From positions 604,658-668,657 of the forward strand of contig VJWN01000015.1 in the NCBI GenBank assembly GCA_007644065.1: a stretch of DNA of 64,000 nucleotides, read 5' to 3'. Below are positions 46,345-58,914 of the stretch, one piece after another; within the stretch, counting starts at the first letter, position 1, and each line of letters opens with the position of its first letter. A program made the translations under genes and the position numbers. Source of the DNA: Margaritispora aquatica. Its lineage: Eukaryota; Ascomycota; Leotiomycetes; Helotiales; Discinellaceae. The notes under the pieces were generated by a model. It was not told the DNA's origin. It was given only the letters and a program-made list of their open reading frames with translations, and did no database searches.

Positions 46345-49300
46345 TCATACAGTCATGACCCCAATGGAGCCCAATCCCTTCCAACCAGCATCCTCCCAAG
46401 GCGCAACCATAACCGCCTTCTGCGCATCTCCAATCTTTCCAGTCCCCGCGAAACCCTCAGACAAGTCCTCCGCTCCGAGCTGACCCAATGGCGGAATAGC
46501 TTTCAAGGCCGTCTTGACAGCCATATCAGCTGCGTGGGAGTCTGCCTCTGAATCGGCGAGACGATGCCATCCATGTGGTTTGCTAGGATGCAAAAAGACG
46601 TCTGTTTGGATCTCTGTTAATGTCGCTTGCTTGGGATCAATCTCAGAGAATGCAGCAATGGCACGTAGAACTTCGGCGACCTGACTTTGCTCCTTTTCTG
46701 TGAGAGAGTGGGTTGCTCGAAGGTCTTGTAGGGTAGATGTCACGGCATCCAGGCTCTCGTCATCACTATCTAGAAGAGCAATAATGCCTAACAGGAGCAC
46801 AGACTGGACGTGATCAGGATGATTCTCAACGCAGTCGAAAAGATGATCACGGGCTTTGGATCGAGAGTCCTCGTCTCCTATGGCCCAGAGGACCTGACTC
46901 AGGAGGCATACTGCATCCGGATTGCCATTAGATTCTTCAAGAGCTGGCAGGAAGTATTGTAGGGCAGACTCAGCATCATCAGAGTAGTAGTGCGCCAATC
47001 CAACCGTAAGATGTGATGATAGTCTGCACTTCTTTCTTTGTTCGGCGGACAGTTCGTTGCCTGCATCATCGGCACTCAGTTGCAGGGCCAGATCACCACT
47101 CTCAATCGCCTCTGAAAATTCACCAGACGATAGTTGAGATCGAGCAAGATCCGACTTTGCGAGAGCAAAGCGAGAAAGAGAGAATGGCGACTCAGTTACC
47201 TCGTAGTCACTTTCGACCACAGCGCAGATTTTCGACAGTGTCTCTGATGACGACGTAACATCATTGATCCGTTCTAAGAATAGGGTTGACAGATGTTGAT
47301 GGGCTAGATCATGAGGCGCCATAGAATGTAGTTGTTGTAATGCAAATAATGGCTGAACAAGATTGGTGACGTTTGTTACTGCCTTTGAGGCAAGGAGTTG
47401 ATCAAAGGTAGATTGCGCATATTGTCGCTTTGTAATCATCGACGATGATTCAGATATCTCCATTGCATGAGTAAACAGAAGATTGGCCTCCTTAACATCG
47501 CCTGACATCAAGAGTGCAAGTAGGCCTTGGCCAATCCATGCATGTGCATAATCTGGGTCGCTAGACTGGGCGCGAGTGAAGGCCTCGTTGGCAAGCATGT
47601 AATCGTTCTGTAACATATAAAGAGTACCCAAGTTTGTCCAAGCTTGCGAGCTCCTTTCGTTGAGGAATAAACTTCGAACAAACGAGTGCTGGGCCACCTT
47701 TGGGTTGAGGTCGCTGGTAGCAACGCCAAGTGCATTCCAAAATTCAGAATTGCCTGCTTCTAGTTCGATAGCTCGCTTGAAGCTTCTGACCGCAGCCTTG
47801 AGATATCTCGTGGATTTCTTTTTTAAGTCTGCGTATAAGCAACCATGTGCACGATATTCGGCCCAACCCAAATTGTAAAAAGCTACTGCTTGGGCATGCA
47901 GGTCGTTTGCTGAGGCATATGCAGCTCGCTTGTGAGCTAGAATTGCAGCATGTAGACATCGAGTGAGATTCAACCCCGCCTCTTCATCTTTGGGATACAA
48001 GCCCTTTGCAAACACAATATCAACTCCAACACCATCAATGTCGGCAAATGTTTTGTAGGCATCAGCCGAATCCCCAGCTTGGAGTAGCTGCTCGATTCTG
48101 CTGAACGGGAAATCGCATATGCGACCTTGAACCCATGAAAATACTGAACAGGCATCTCCGATAGCCCTCCAGAGATTGAAAGAATCCGCTCTACGTTCAA
48201 CAAGTCCTACGGCACAATCAATAGCTTCACTTGCTCGCATCGCAGAATAGCCGAATAGACCCTTGTCGATCCCATCCCAGGCGCTTTCTACCAGGGCTTG
48301 AACAAGAGCAATGGACACGCCGTGCTCTCCAGGACGGGCGAGGAGCACACTCCTGTACCCGTCAATGGCTTCGTCATAATCACCTAGCTCGCGTTTGACA
48401 TTCGCAAGCATGTGTTTTGCAAACCAAGTCTCACCAGACTTCTGTTGTTCGACCTCATGCTCAAACTTTTCAGCGTGTTGAAATGCTTTTGTTGCCGCTA
48501 TGTACCGGCCTGAATTGTGATAGCTCTCGCCAAGACCCACCCAAGAGTGATAGTCACTTGGTGCTATCCTCAAGGCTGACTGAAATGAAACGATGCTCTT
48601 TGCGTAGTCTTGTTTGTTTAATTCCGCAACTCCAAGAGCTGCGAATGGCCAACTTATGCCCTTCTTCTTGGAACCAGGCGAGGGCCTGACTTTGCCAGAA
48701 TCCACCACACGCTGTGCAACAACTTCAACCAATTCCCATTCGCCTTGCTCAGCAAATAGTCTAGCAAGACGTTCGGCAGCCTCGACCTCGGAACTAGAAA
48801 GCTCAAACGCCTTTTGGAAGCATTTTCGAGATCTCTTTTTGTCCTTGGCATAAACTTCATAGTAGATACCAAGACTGGTGTATGCAGGGGCATAACTCAA
48901 GTTACTCTTAAGTGCAGCTAGAAAATATGAATAAGCACCATTTCTATCTTTTCGCGCTGCCTTCGATGTGTCGAGATTCCAAATGCACATTCCAATCCTG
49001 TATTCGGTTTGAGCTCGGAGATCCTTTAGACGGACGTCTTTTCCATCAATCTCTTTTAGAGCTACTTCCAACTCTGCTTTCCCGGCAATATTGTCTCCAT
49101 TCAACGCTTTTACCCATGCTGCTTCAGTCTTTACACGAATATTGCTTGGATCCCTCTGTAACGCACGCCCAAGAAAATCAATCGCAGAGGAGTAATCCTC
49201 TTCCTCCTCGTAAATCAGACCAACACCGATAAGAGCTGGAGTGGAGGTGGAATTGCGCGCGAGAAGACCATCAAAAAGTGTCTTAGCTTCGGGGTGGTTC

Positions 49301-50684
49301 TTGGGTGACTGGTAGTAAACTAATGCGGTTCCTAAGAGCGCAGTGATAGAATCTGCCGAATTTTCAAAATCAAGCCCCGTCTTTTTCGATTCCTCGACAA
49401 TCAATCGTTGTCCATTACGCATGAGCTCGACGACGCTCTCGTGCTCTTCTAGAAACTGGTAGTATTCCCCCATAAGTCGATGTGCAAGTATTGACTTTCC
49501 AGAATCGGAAATGCCCTCTGCCATCAAAAGTAACCTTTCCTCTCCAGATAAGGGGCCATCAAGTGAGACTCCTCCTCCGTCATCGTCATCGTCTTCGCTC
49601 TCATCAGTATTAGCCTCAGGATGGTCAGTTTTCGCTGATACTGGTGCTTGTGGAGGAGGCGGGGGAAATGTTGATATTTCACAGGTCATAAATCCCCGTA
49701 GCACTTGTCCTAAGCCAGAGGTAGGAAAGAATGAGCAATACTCCCGAAGAATATTTGGATCGAGATCTTGGATATTCTTAGGATCTTGCCACTCAATAGC
49801 AATATCCCAGGCGAGCTTGTAGGGGTGCTTAATGATCACCATATCTGTTGAAAGCTTGAATGCCTTGTCCCTCTTTTCCAATTTCTCTTTTCCGGGTGGA
49901 AGAACTATGAGAGCCTCTAGACATCTTTGCACAAGTTTCTCTTCGTATTGACGGCGAATTTCGTCATCAGTGCTCCAGTCTATGATCTTCGTGTATAAAT
50001 CTTCAAGATCACTATCCCGAAGGACTTCACGCTTCACTTCAATCGTAACTTGGCCAATCTTTGCACCAAGCCGCGTTCTTCGTTCACCAATGTCTTTATT
50101 TATCCGTTCTTTTTCTTCAAACTCGGTGATCTGGGCCATGATCTGATAGGTGTGGGCTGGGTGAGGTATGCGTCCTTCCAGATATTCGTAGATTGAACTT
50201 GTTGGCAAAACAACCTCTTGGGCATTCTTAAGCTGGATACGGGTTCCATGAAGCTTAGCAAATCCAAGAAATTTGTCAATAACATCTTGACACTTGTACT
50301 TGTCGTCTGCCGCTTGATAGATTTCCGCCAGACTCAGAGCCGCCACTTGATATGCACTGATCTTCTCTCCGCCTTGCTTTTCGTATACTTGAATCAGCCC
50401 TTGCCATCCTTGTGGTTCAGAATTCTTGATCTTGGTGGCAGATTCATACGCGTTTTCGGCCTCAGCGTATTTATTCAGCTTGCTATTTGCGAAACCAAGG
50501 AATATGGAGCTTCAGGGTGTCAGCTAGATCGTAGTAGGGATTTATCTTTCGTGCCAGAAACATACGCTTGGTAGTTTTTGGGCTCCGAAACGAGTAGTTT
50601 CTGAGCATCTCGTATGGCATCATCATATTTCTGGCTCTTCACTGAGACAGCAATAGCCTTCAAGGCCGCTTTGATTGCTGACAT
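46345..50684 (-). CDS. SKI3: Ski complex TPR subunit Ski3
   Basis: Large tetratricopeptide scaffold of the cytoplasmic Ski2-Ski3-Ski8 complex, which feeds mRNA to the exosome for 3'-5' decay. Exon 1 (50684-50566) codes MSAIKAALKAIAVSVKSQKY, then ARDAQKLLVSEPKN-like TPR sequence. A 56-nt intron (50565-50510, branch GCTGAC) leads to exon 2 (50509-46345); 1427 aa in total. TPR units are seen throughout, for example NYQASIFLGFANSKLNKYAE, YAPAYTSLGIYYEVYAKD, DYHSWVGLGESYHNSGRYIA, SQAWTNLGTLYMLQNDYMLA and AHAWIGQGLLALLMSGDVKE. FWNALGVATSDLNPKVAQHS is typical of the Ski3 C-terminal array. An acidic linker (DESEDDDDDGG) lies near residue 330. The length agrees with Ski3 of filamentous fungi. The small first exon is needed for the N-terminal TPR. 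Confidence 0.93.
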
Positions 50685-51531
50685 GATTTATTCAATATTC
50701 TGCAAGGCAGCAAAACCATAGCTATGGACTCTGTTGAGAAGTGTTGGTGGTAGTTGTCATGGCGGGGTATCCATAATCCAGGTACCGTGTTCGTGTTTGT
50801 GTTTGTGGTGGGGCAATTGGATACTGGACAATTTTCGGATTCAAAGCTGCAGTTTGAACAATGGCAACCTTACCTTAACTCCCTCCCTAATGCCTGTAGC
50901 TCCAGCCTCGCACTACCGAATCGAATCGGTAACAGGGTTAGTCATCCTGCTTGCTGTCGGTCTTGTTGGTGGCTTCCTCCGTTTCCTAAACTCCGGGTAA
51001 ACTTTCTTTTGCCTTTCGTCTGTCTCGTACAGAATCTCGGATCCGTTCCCGCCACTCTTCAAATCCGATTTGGTAAAAGTAGTGGAAGGTCAGGTAGGTA
51101 AGGTGGGCAGTGTGAGGTAGTGAGGTGGAGTGCAGATGGTTAATCATCATCAAACCCAAACCCCCAAGCAGCGTCCACGAGGACTCTATAACCAGCTCAG
51201 CAACTCTTTTCTACTCTCTTCGCCCTCCCTCTCCTACGACCTCTTTGATTTATACTACTATATTTCCTCTAATCTTGAAATACTTCTCAACCTCTCCAGT
51301 CACCTTCCCCCGCTTGACCGCCGAATTCATTCTAAGCAGCCGTGGATTCAAGAAGATAGGATCGACCCTTGCAAGACCTCTCAACTTCGTCATCGACCAG
51401 ACCCATCTTTGCGACAAGCTTACACTTGAGCAGTAGCACAAATCTTTGTGTCATTATTGCTGCTGCTGCTGCTGCTGCACTCCCAGCTCACACATCATTC
51501 CGCGCATTGTCCTACTTCATATAACCTCGCG
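50685..51531. other. Divergent region between SKI3 and the GH5 gene
   Basis: About 850 bp. Holds a 36-codon ORF with a hydrophobic core at 50890-51000 (not accepted as a gene), a C/T-rich stretch at 51150-51400 and a TGC triplet repeat in the presumed leader. Confidence 0.45.
51458..51478 (+). repeat. (TGC)7 triplet repeat in the 5' leader of the GH5 gene
   Basis: Seven perfect TGC units 54 bp before the ATG at 51532. It lies in an in-frame extension that would read as poly-Leu, but the conserved protein begins after it, so it is taken as untranslated. Confidence 0.75.
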
Positions 51532-53870
51532 ATGGCGCCTCTTACTTTGACAATTGAAAAGGGCAAATTCCGCGATAGCCATGGACGAGAGGTTACACTT
51601 CGAGGAATCAACATGGCAGGAGATGCCAAATATCCAAGCAACCCAGACCAGCCTTCGCATATACCAGACGATTTCTTCGATGGCGATACTGTGAAATTTC
51701 ACTCGAGGCCCTTCCCTCGTGAGGATGCACATATCCATTTCTCACGTTTAAAACGATGGGGATATAACACGATTCGATACGTTTTCACTTGGGAAGCCAT
51801 TGAAGCGGCTGGCCCTGGCATTTACGACGAAGAATGGATTCAACATACAATAGAAATCTTGAGATTGGCAAGGGACTATGGCTTCATGATCTTTATGGAT
51901 CCTCATCAAGATGTGTGGTCAAGATTCTCTGGAGGGTCGGGTGCTCCGATGTGGACTTTATATGCCTGTGGTTTGAATCCCCAAAGCTTTGCTGCCACCG
52001 AGGCTGCTCTCGTACACAACACCTACCCAGACCCAGAGAATTTCCCAAAGATGATTTGGTCAACCAATTATACTCGGCTTGCGTGTGCAACGATTTTCAC
52101 TTTCTTCTTTGCTGGTCGCGACTTTGCCCCAAAATGTATAATTGATGGGAAGAACATACAGGATTACCTTCAGGACCACTTCATTGGTGCTGTTGCGCAT
52201 CTAGCGAAGAGGTTACATGAAGCTGGAGACTTGGAGGACCAAATCGTGGTTGGCTGGGAGAGCATGAACGAGCCAAATCGAGGCATGGTAGGATGGCCAG
52301 ATATAACTACAATTCCAAGCGAGCAGAAATTACAGAAAGGTACATCTCCGACAGTCTGGCAAGCTATGTTGACTGGTTCTGGCCGTGCTTGTGAGATTGA
52401 TACCTGGGACTTTGGCGGCATGGGTCCATACAAATCTGGGCGCGTTCTCGTGGACCCCCAGGGCGAGAGTGCATGGCTGCCAGCTGATTACGATGAATCA
52501 CGCTATAATTACAAACGAGATCCTGGATGGAAACTAGGTGAATGCGTTTGGGCTCAGCACGGAGTCTGGGATCCAGCCACAGACACTATTGTGAATAAGG
52601 AGTACTTTAAGAAGAATCCACGAACCGGGGAAGTTCTTGATTATGAGCAATTCACTAACACGTACTTTATGGATCACTATCGCAAGTATCGAGATGCCAT
52701 CCGAACTTATCACAAGAACTCGATCCTGTTCTGCCAACCTCCGGTTCTCGAGATTCCTCCTTCCATAAAAGGAACCGAGGATGATGATCCAAAAATGGTG
52801 TATGCACCCCATTACTATGATGGAGTCACATTGATGACGAAGAAATGGAATCGCTACTGGAATGTTGATGTGTTTGGGATTTTGCGTGGTCGTTATATGT
52901 CCCCAGCTTTTGCGGTAAAGATTGGAGAGACTGCAATTCGAAATTGCTTCCGGGACCAACTTTCGGCAATCCGAAAAGAGGGACAAGACTATATGGGCAA
53001 TCATCCATGTGTACTTACAGAATTTGGCATACCATACGATATGGATGATAAGTATGCATACAAGACCGGGGATTATTCAAGTCAATCAGGAGCCATGGAT
53101 GCAAATCACTTTGCTGTTGAGGCTAGTTCGATGGCAGGATATACTTTGTGGTTGTATATGTGTGAGGTAAGTTGCGCCTATCTTCAAGCCGTGCTAGTTC
53201 TTACTGTGCACAGAACAAACATCAGTTGGGTGACCAATGGAACGGGGAAGATCTGTCTATCTTCTCTTTAGATGATAGACCACTTCCTCTTTCGCCACTT
53301 CCGCCCTCTCTATCGAACGATTCATCGTCTAGTATAACCTCTAAAACTGGGCCAAGTACGAAGAAAGAGTTCTCGTCTGAAGCCACAGTTAACCCTGGCA
53401 ACCTCAAAAACAAGCTGAAAACTCCTTCAATATCTTCGAAAGCCTCGGAAGCACCTCCCGAGCTAACAAATGCTCCAGGATTTCGAGCTGCCGAAGCTTA
53501 TGTTCGCCCTTCGCCTATAACTACGGCAGGAGAAATTCTTAGTTACGGATTCGATCTCCGAAACTGCGTTTTTGAGTTCAAGCTTCAAGCTTCAAAACTT
53601 ACAACGGAAGACAAGCCTACAGAAATCTTCCTGCCAGAATTCCACTTTCCCAAGGACAACTGTAATGTGGAGGTCACCTCGGGTAAGTGGACCATTAGCA
53701 CTGACGATGAAGATGGCGGTATGATTCAACGTCTCAGATGGTGGCACGTGGAAGGTGAACACCACATCAAAGTGACAGGTGTCCAGCGGAGACAAAACAT
53801 GAAGCTGGGTAAGGAGGAAGAGGAAGGGTACTATGATCAATGCCAGCAAAGCAAATGCACATTGATGTAG
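51532..53870 (+). CDS. EGH1: GH5-family sterylglucosidase-like enzyme with C-terminal CaaX box
   Basis: Resembles yeast Egh1 and Cryptococcus EGCrP2/Sgl1, which hydrolyse ergosteryl-beta-glucoside. Two exons (51532-53166, 53214-53870; 47-nt intron GTAAGT...CACAG) give 763 aa. Substrate-site landmarks: LRGINMAGDAKYP (23-35), YNTIRYVFTWEAIE (78-91), DPHQDVWSRFSGGSGAP (123-139), acid/base WESMNEPNRG (E247), YAPHYYDGVTL, and nucleophile LTEFGIPYD (E497). After the barrel come a Ser/Pro/Thr-rich insert (about 560-620) and a beta-sandwich (RPSPITTAGEILSYGFD...). The last four residues are CTLM, following CQQSK, a match to the CaaX prenylation pattern. There is no signal peptide, so the enzyme is probably cytosolic or on the cytosolic face of a membrane. 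The start was taken at MAPLTLT; the upstream ORF extension is a repeat-rich leader. Confidence 0.9.
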
Positions 53871-54630
53871 AAAAAGGCGTTAGTAACGAGAAAATGACTT
53901 CTGCATATTTTGCTAGCCCAGCAGTCTCGGCGTTTGCATTTGGAGACTACGTGTACACGATTTTTTTTGATACTTTCTTAGCGACTACCAGTGGATTGCT
54001 GAATATAGTTGTATGAATACTTCTTGGAAAGAGACCAGTGATCACATATGGATATATTGGCTATGAGTCCATGTTAAAAACTCCCTATTGGATCATTTTA
54101 GATAAAGTTACTTTAATAAGGAATATATAAATTTATGTATTATACATTGCACTATGTGAAATATAACAGCTCATTGAAATAAAGGTGACAAATACTGTAA
54201 TTAATTACAAAGGTACTCCACCCAACAGGAGATATACCTACCTCTACGTCCATTTCCATTTCCTAGCAGTGTAATCACGTCAGCTCGTGACAAGGTCTCA
54301 AGCCACCTGCAAACCGCCACACATCCGCCTGGTCCTGGCGACGAGGCTGACAGAATCCGTTTTTGGGACAAGACATCTCGAAACCTCATATTATTTTCGT
54401 CTATAAACAACACTTCGTCCACAAATGTGGTTCTGTTAGTCATTTAGCCAAATCTTGCTTTGACCCGTGAAGTTCTTTGTCACCTCGAAACCGAACTTCA
54501 TGACTTTCAGTTAACCATATTCTTAGATGCCTAGATCTTCCACTAAGTCGCTCACTTGACCCTCGATCGAACTTCTACCTCTACACCTACCTCCTTGTCT
54601 CTGGACACAACATAACTCGATTTGTGCGTC
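53871..54630. other. Intergenic upstream of MSN5
   Basis: 760 bp. AT-rich from 54070 to 54200. TCACGTCA at 54275-54282 resembles a cyclic-AMP/bZIP element with one mismatch. An 80-codon minus ORF here was not accepted. Confidence 0.45.
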
Positions 54631-57600
54631 ATGAACGGAACATTGAATGGCCATAATGGCACCTCGCACACCATGCTGATGGCCTCAAATGGACCAGCCA
54701 ACGGCGCCAGTGAAACTCTTCTTCCTCGCATTCATGAAGCTCTCAGTATTGTCCATGGAGCTTATTCCTCAAATGATTCTCGGAGAGAAGCCTCTCTGTT
54801 TTTAGAAGAAATAAAAGCAAATGAAGAAGCACCATATCATGGGTTCACATTGGCGTCCGATAAAACTCAACTACCAGTTGTACGACACTACGCTCTATCA
54901 CTCCTCGAGCATGCGATAAAGCACAAATGGGCGGATTACTCGGAGGCACAGGCTACTGCTCTGCGAGAATGGGTTCTTCAGTTGTCGCAGGGAGTCTCTG
55001 TGGAGGATCCACTATACTTGCGGAACAAGACTGCTCAACTTTGGGTTGAGATAGCAAAGAGAAGTTGGGCTTCCGAATGGACCGATATGGATGAACTTTT
55101 GGTGCAACTTTGGGGAATTCCGGGATCTATTGTGCACAAGGAATTCGTTTTATTCGTGCTTGAAACTCTGTCCGACGAAGTTTTCAATGGGGAGGATACT
55201 ATTGCTATTCTTCGAGAAGGTGCTCTCAGTAAGGCTTGCGTCGAGATTTTTACTCCAGCCATGGTACTCGCCGAGACTTTCCCCAACCGTACTCCTGGCA
55301 CACCTGTTCGCTGTGGAGATGAAGGATGGCTCGTTCGGATCGGAGAACTCCTCAGTCAGTGTCTCGATAATGACTTGTCCAACTCACAGTACCAGACATG
55401 CTCTGTGAAGGCCTTGGCTGTATACAAATCAGTCATGCCATGGGCGATACCACGTGCAATTTCGAGTGCGTCCTGTGTGCAATTTATGTGCAAAAGTCTG
55501 GGTGTATCCAGCGTTACGGTTCAGCTTGTAAGTTTATGGAGAATTTGTGCCTCAACGAGTCAAAGAGGGAGTTCTAGTCATATACTAATGTCTGCTCAGG
55601 CATCTGTCGAAGCTCTCCATGCGCTTTATAGTCGTATGCAGTTTTCAGATGAGGAATTCCTGTCGCTAATTTGCCCCATGTACACGAGCGAGATGGTAGA
55701 CCTCCTTCGTAAACTTTTCGATTGGTCCGTAGTTGACCCAAGAGATATCGACGATGAAAAGTATCTGTTCGCCAAAAAGCTCTCCGAGGTCGGTCACTTG
55801 TTGATAATAACTTTAGCATTTCCACTAACTCAAGGATATAGATGATGTCAAACCTTGGCAGCTTTATAGAGCAGAAAATCTCAGCAATACCCGAAAGTTG
55901 TGACCTGCCAAACCTCCTTAGTCTTTTCCTCGCTATTGCTCAAAGCCCCAGTTTTGTTGTGTCAATTCCCATTCTTGTAACCTGGACAAGATTGTTACGA
56001 TCTGACACTGTTGGCGATTCGGCAACCATGACCCCACTAATAGCCCCTCTACTCGAGCTTTGTAGTTCTCGGTTGATCCGCTACGAGAGCATGCCAGAAG
56101 ACTCAGACGATGCTTCTCTAATCTTCCTTCTTGAAGACATTGACACGATTCCTGAACGGCACGCATTTCTGGGAAATTATCGACGCTACAGTGTTCAGAT
56201 CATTGAGTTAATTGTAAGACAGAAGCGATCTGATGCTATATATCACATCCTTGGACAGGTTGATCAAGCTCTGGGAAATTTGTACAACGGCCAACCACAG
56301 TTTTCGAGTAAGGTTCCTAACTTGACGAAGTGATTCGGTACTAAATTACATACAGTCTCGTCATACTCGAAGACGTCCGTACCAGTATTAATAGTCGATG
56401 CCCAATTTAGTGTGGTCGAAGCCGCACTGAAGGGATATATGAAGTGGCGAGCATCCCATGGGTCGAAACCCCAACAAGCCCAGCAAGATGTTAGGCCGCC
56501 GCGCTATTTTGTGGAAATATAAGCTAAATTCAACAGGAGCAGGAGCGTAACTCCATCGAAGAGAATCTTGAGAGGTGGTGTGGAAGTCTATTGGAGAGGA
56601 ACTTTGAGGTAGATATCAGGGAACTATGTTCGTTACATAAGTCTAACATTAATGACAGGACCCAATCATTCGCAAGCGAACTTTGCAAATTTGTGTTGCA
56701 TTTTCAACCACTGCTCTGGACAAGAAAGTAAGCTTCATGCTGAAGGCCTTAGAGCATATTTTGATGAGCCGGCCTGCCGAACGTCCTGATTTCCCTCCAT
56801 ACAATGAGGCTGTAAAGGAGCTACTCACAGATGGTACTTACGAATTGCAAAGACTGGCTAGTAAAATGCCAGATCACTTATTGGTATGATAACTGATTGT
56901 TGGACTCTATTTCTAGACACTAACACACTTCTAGGACGTTTATGCCCAGCTTGAAGCTAAAGTAAACGAGATCATATCAACAGGGACATTAGATTCTAAG
57001 CGACAGGTTTCTTACCAAACCTTCCTATTCACCATAATGTATGAATCAATCAACCTGTTTTTTCAATTTGAATGCTAATATTTCTCAGCCATCGTGCCAC
57101 CAAGATAGACCCAGAGGTAAAATTACAAAAGCTTCAGGCCTTCATAAATCCAGTCCAGCAATTATGGCAGAACAACGAGATTGATCAAGCAATCACATCC
57201 TTTTCTGGATTCTGTGACTTATTAGGTTTGACGAAAGTAAGAGACTATTTGGTTAATCGACGTGTTCATGAGATTGATGAATGGGGTCATTATCAACTTG
57301 ATGCTGAAGGTCAAGCAATCCAGAAGGAGTTAGAGGAGCGTCTGAGGGTAAGATACACGATGATGTGAGATGATTTCCACTGACATTAATGCAGCTCCTT
57401 CCACTACGAATCACAAAGTCATTTCTTGCTTGCTCAACAGATAAAGTAGAGAAAGACTCTGCCCCCTATAAGGTTTCTTGCGCCTTATGGCGAGAAGCTC
57501 TACCTGTTATACTTCCCAATTTGTTGAAGTTCCTAAGGTACATTGTTTCCAATCCATCCTTTACCATATTTACTAAATGATCTAGTAACGCACATGCTTT

Positions 57601-58914
57601 CCATAACCCGTCTAATTGGATTGGTCTCCCTCCTGATATGCGATCTCTGGTGAGCCGGATCCTGACAGATCGCTTCTGGCAAGCCGGTATTTCTGAGGGC
57701 AGCAAAGATGATTTCTATGCACGAGTAACTGGTACAAAGTCGACTATGGAAGGATTTGCTTCCTCCATTCGTGGCTCTATCAGAACTGTTCGAGAGGCTT
57801 GTTATTCCATTCTCTGGTGTATGAGTCGACTGGACGTCGACTTTTATGGCTTCAGCGAGCTCCCAGGGCCACTTGCACATGCTCTCTTTGCAGACGCTGA
57901 TTGTCTATCATCACATCAACTTATTGCATTACTGAATGTGGTACGGTTAATGGTCGATGACTGTCCAGTTGAGCTTCGAGACCACTTTATTCCACCAATT
58001 TTGGCAACATGCTTCGCTCAGATGGATGCTAAGTGCAGTTTGGAATGGGAGAAGCTTGCTCAGAAGCAAGTCGCTGTAAATGATGGCGACAACTTAACGG
58101 ATGAGATGAAGGAAGAGAGCATTCTCCGTCAGCTGACTCACACAGCAGTGATGATGATTGGTGGCTTTTTAGACCCAGCACGACAAAGTAAGATCTTCTG
58201 TTCAACGTTACTGTAATCGTCCTAATTGTCATAGATCCATCTCCCCCGAGCACAGGAAAGGAAGCTTCCACATATACGCCGAACCCGAAAATCGAATATC
58301 CATCGATGCGAAAGTTTTGCCTAACGTCTTCCACCATCCTCGAGCCTCTTCTGGTCTTCCTTACCCATGCAATTAGGATGCGAGATAGCCGATGTTGCGG
58401 CGTGGTTTTGCGTGTGTTCCGATCAATCATTCCGGAATTTATATCAACTGAGAAGGATCTATCTGCTTCCATCAGAGAGTTTATCTCTACAGATGTGCTC
58501 AAAGCGTGCATATCATCGCTCAATGAACCATACTTCGTTGAGCTCCAAAAAGATCTAGCCCAACTCATCGCATCAATCTTAACATATTATTCTCCGTTGA
58601 CAACAAAGCCGAAAGAAATTCTTCTGAGTCTTCCAGGACTCGAAGTTGGAACTGTTGACAAATGCATCGAATACGTTCTGCGTCCAGGCGTTCAGCCAAG
58701 GCAACACCGAGCAATGGTTCTCGACTTGCTTCGCGACATCAAGGGCGTGAGTATCAGCGAACAAGGACGGATCACCAAATCAGCATCGACAGCGCGCAAG
58801 GAGCGGAGCAAGATGCAGCAAGACTTCATGAAAGTGGAGACGGCTGAGACAGGGGGCAAGAGTCCGCTTGCCGACAACTTTGAAGGCGTGGCAGGCATGT
58901 TCGAGGAGTCGTAG
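54631..58914 (+). CDS. MSN5: Exportin-5 type karyopherin Msn5
   Basis: Importin-beta family export receptor that carries phosphorylated proteins (in yeast Pho4, Mig1, Ste5 and others) out of the nucleus. Eleven exons: 54631-55527, 55600-55788, 55842-56307, 56356-56489, 56537-56608, 56659-56883, 56935-57038, 57089-57347, 57395-57537, 57586-58187, 58235-58914. Every junction is in phase and the product is 1256 aa, close to yeast Msn5 (1224). HEAT-type helices fill the sequence. Exportin-like landmarks include PVVRHYALSLLEHAIKHKWA, LRNKTAQLWVEIAKRSWASE with WTDMDELL (exportin-1 N-terminal domain), NPSNWIGLPPDMRSLVSRIL and DRFWQAGISEGSKDDFY near the C-terminal third. Introns are 47-72 nt. Two donors are unusual: GTCGGT at 55789 and GTTAGG at 56490. 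The first ATG is preceded by a C-rich leader. Confidence 0.93.

Noticed and set aside
50890..51000. 36-codon ORF with hydrophobic core (MPVAPASHYRIESVTGLVIL...)
   Set aside because: Looks like a membrane micropeptide, but lies in a C-rich divergent promoter, has no supporting splice or context signal, and is short enough for chance.
54201..54443. 80-codon minus-strand ORF upstream of MSN5
   Set aside because: No motif and sits in the promoter region; likely chance.
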